NCBI GenBank assembly: GCA_002104895.1 | Contig: MCFG01000650.1 | Location: forward strand, 1-19,039 | Direction of reading: 5' to 3' | Source of the DNA: Anaeromyces robustus | Taxonomy: Eukaryota > Neocallimastigomycota > Neocallimastigomycetes > Neocallimastigales > Neocallimastigaceae | Length of the DNA stretch: 19,039 bases | Shown: positions 18,043-19,039 of the stretch, one piece after another | How positions within the stretch are numbered: the first letter of the stretch is position 1 | Layout: each line of letters opens with the position of its first letter | The notes under the pieces: generated by a model | Databases searched by the model: none | What the model saw: only the letters and a program-made list of their open reading frames with translations | What the model was told of the DNA's origin: nothing | Program-made: the position numbers and the translations under genes

Positions 18043-18588
18043 GTTACTTATTTATTTATTTATTTGTTATATTTTATTATACTTTTTATTATTCTTATTA
18101 TACTTTGTTAATATTCTTATTATTATTATCATTATTGATAATAATGTTGTTATTATTTATTATTTTATTGATTGATTATTTATTTTGTTTCTTTGTTTTA
18201 TTTTACTATATTTTTTATTGAGTTTTTCAATATCCTTATTATCATTATTATATTATAATATTTATTTATTTATTTATTTATTTATTTATTTTATTTTATT
18301 TTATTTTTTGTTTTTTATATGTTTTTTGCTTTTTTTTTTTATTTTGACTTTACTTCATTTATTTCTTTAATTTATTTAATTACTTATTTATTTTTATTTT
18401 GCTTTTATAATTTATAATCATTTTATAATATATAAATCTTCATTGATATTAAATGTTTCATGATTATTTTTTGTCATAAATATGTATATTATTTGATAAT
18501 TATATTAATTCATTTGCTTCATTTGTATAATTCTTTAGTTTTAAATATTTCGTAAAAGCCATAAAACAATAAAAATTATTACTATTCA
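17437..18588. other. AT-rich convergent spacer with T28 run and simple repeats
   Basis: No gene is supported. Simple repeats are 28 consecutive T (17592-17619), a TTA run at about 18009-18042 and an ATTT run at about 18260-18300. The short ORFs here are low-complexity Phe/Leu/Ile strings. It separates the 3' ends of the RECQL4-like gene and the carrier gene. Confidence 0.6.
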
Positions 18589-19039
18589 TTAATTATTTAA
18601 TCTTTTAATTTCATGATCTGGTTTGGGTTTATTTTTATCTGCACCAACTAATTTTCCTACCAACCAGTCCATTACTAATCCTGAACCTAAAATTATACCC
18701 ATCCTAAAATTTCGGATAATAAAACAACATCAATTCCTTTATATAATGATAAAATCCTTCATCACTATAATAAATATATATATATATATAATATAATAAT
18801 AAAAATAAATATATAAATACAAAAAAAAAAAAATATATTCCTTTATCATGAATATTTTTTTAAAATATATATTATTAATTTATATTTATTACGCATAATT
18901 CTCCATAAACATTCCCAACCATGACGGTATCGTATATGTTTATTACCAGCTTGCATCATTAATCTTAATTTTACGGTTTCCAATGGATAAATAAATATAT
19001 AAGCTGTTCTAGTAACTAATTGACCAATAAACCATTGTT
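18589..19039 (-). CDS. Mitochondrial carrier (SLC25) family protein, 3' end, probably broken
   Basis: On the minus strand, the exon from the window edge to 18893 reads QWFIGQLVTRTAYIFIYP, then the carrier signature YPLETVKLRLMMQAG (P-x-E-x-x-K) and WECLWRIM, typical of a carrier repeat. The family expects an R-x-EG...LYKG continuation, and it is there but out of register. DEGF lies in one frame (18763-18752), SLYKGIDVVLLSEILGW in a second (18749-18699), and the C-terminal GSGLVMDWLVGKLVGADKNK in a third, with its stop at 18589-18591. A canonical intron from 18892 to 18687 (GTAATA...TTTTAG) would join the outer parts in phase but skip the conserved LYKG segment. Such proteins move metabolites across the inner mitochondrial, hydrogenosomal or peroxisomal membrane. 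The substrate cannot be told. It is either a decaying gene or a local assembly error. Confidence 0.7.

Noticed and set aside
18185-18370. Phe/Leu-rich plus-strand ORF resembling a membrane protein
   Set aside because: Low-complexity T-rich sequence with ATTT repeats; no family motif.

Overview
The window looks like nuclear DNA of a fungus with an extremely AT-rich genome. Genes are split by many short GT-AG introns, proteins carry Asn/Asp-rich tracts, and introns and spacers are full of TAA/TTA triplets, TTTTA repeats and long A or T runs. This combination best fits an anaerobic gut fungus (Neocallimastigomycota). That placement is an inference from composition and architecture; another AT-rich early-diverging fungus is possible. 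Exon models below were built by hand from splice sites, reading frame and recognisable protein motifs.

Left part (1-5137) is repeat country. It opens inside the integrase end of a Ty3/Gypsy-type LTR retrotransposon broken by a frameshift at an A7 run. AT-rich DNA with a nested inverted repeat follows, possibly the LTR. Then comes a sharply bounded island of about 47% GC (1311-1490) that folds into several helices and is followed by a T5 run. A MITE-like element with GC-bearing inverted ends (2807-3625), an array of 49-bp tandem repeats (3761-4041) and a pair of identical 10-bp palindromes (4211-4240) complete it.

Centre (5138-14126) is one large plus-strand gene. 25 exons join in frame to 1731 codons and encode the Mediator kinase-module subunit MED12/Srb8. 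Its introns hold a 34-bp-arm hairpin (intron 2) and an uninterrupted run of 164 TAA triplets (intron 16).

Right part (14127-19039) holds three further genes. A minus-strand gene (14608-15880) encodes a small, Asn-rich, probably coiled-coil protein and is convergent with MED12. About 130 bp away and divergent from it, a plus-strand gene (16012-17436, 5 exons, 313 aa) matches only the C-terminal region of RECQL4-type RecQ helicases, with no helicase core present. This free-standing RecQ4 C-terminal module is the most notable coding observation. At the right edge, on the minus strand, is the 3' end of a mitochondrial carrier (SLC25) gene whose best-conserved helix-loop segment is out of frame, so it is either mis-assembled or decaying. 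The genes do not form an obvious pathway: transcription control (MED12), DNA replication/repair (RECQL4-like) and transport (carrier).
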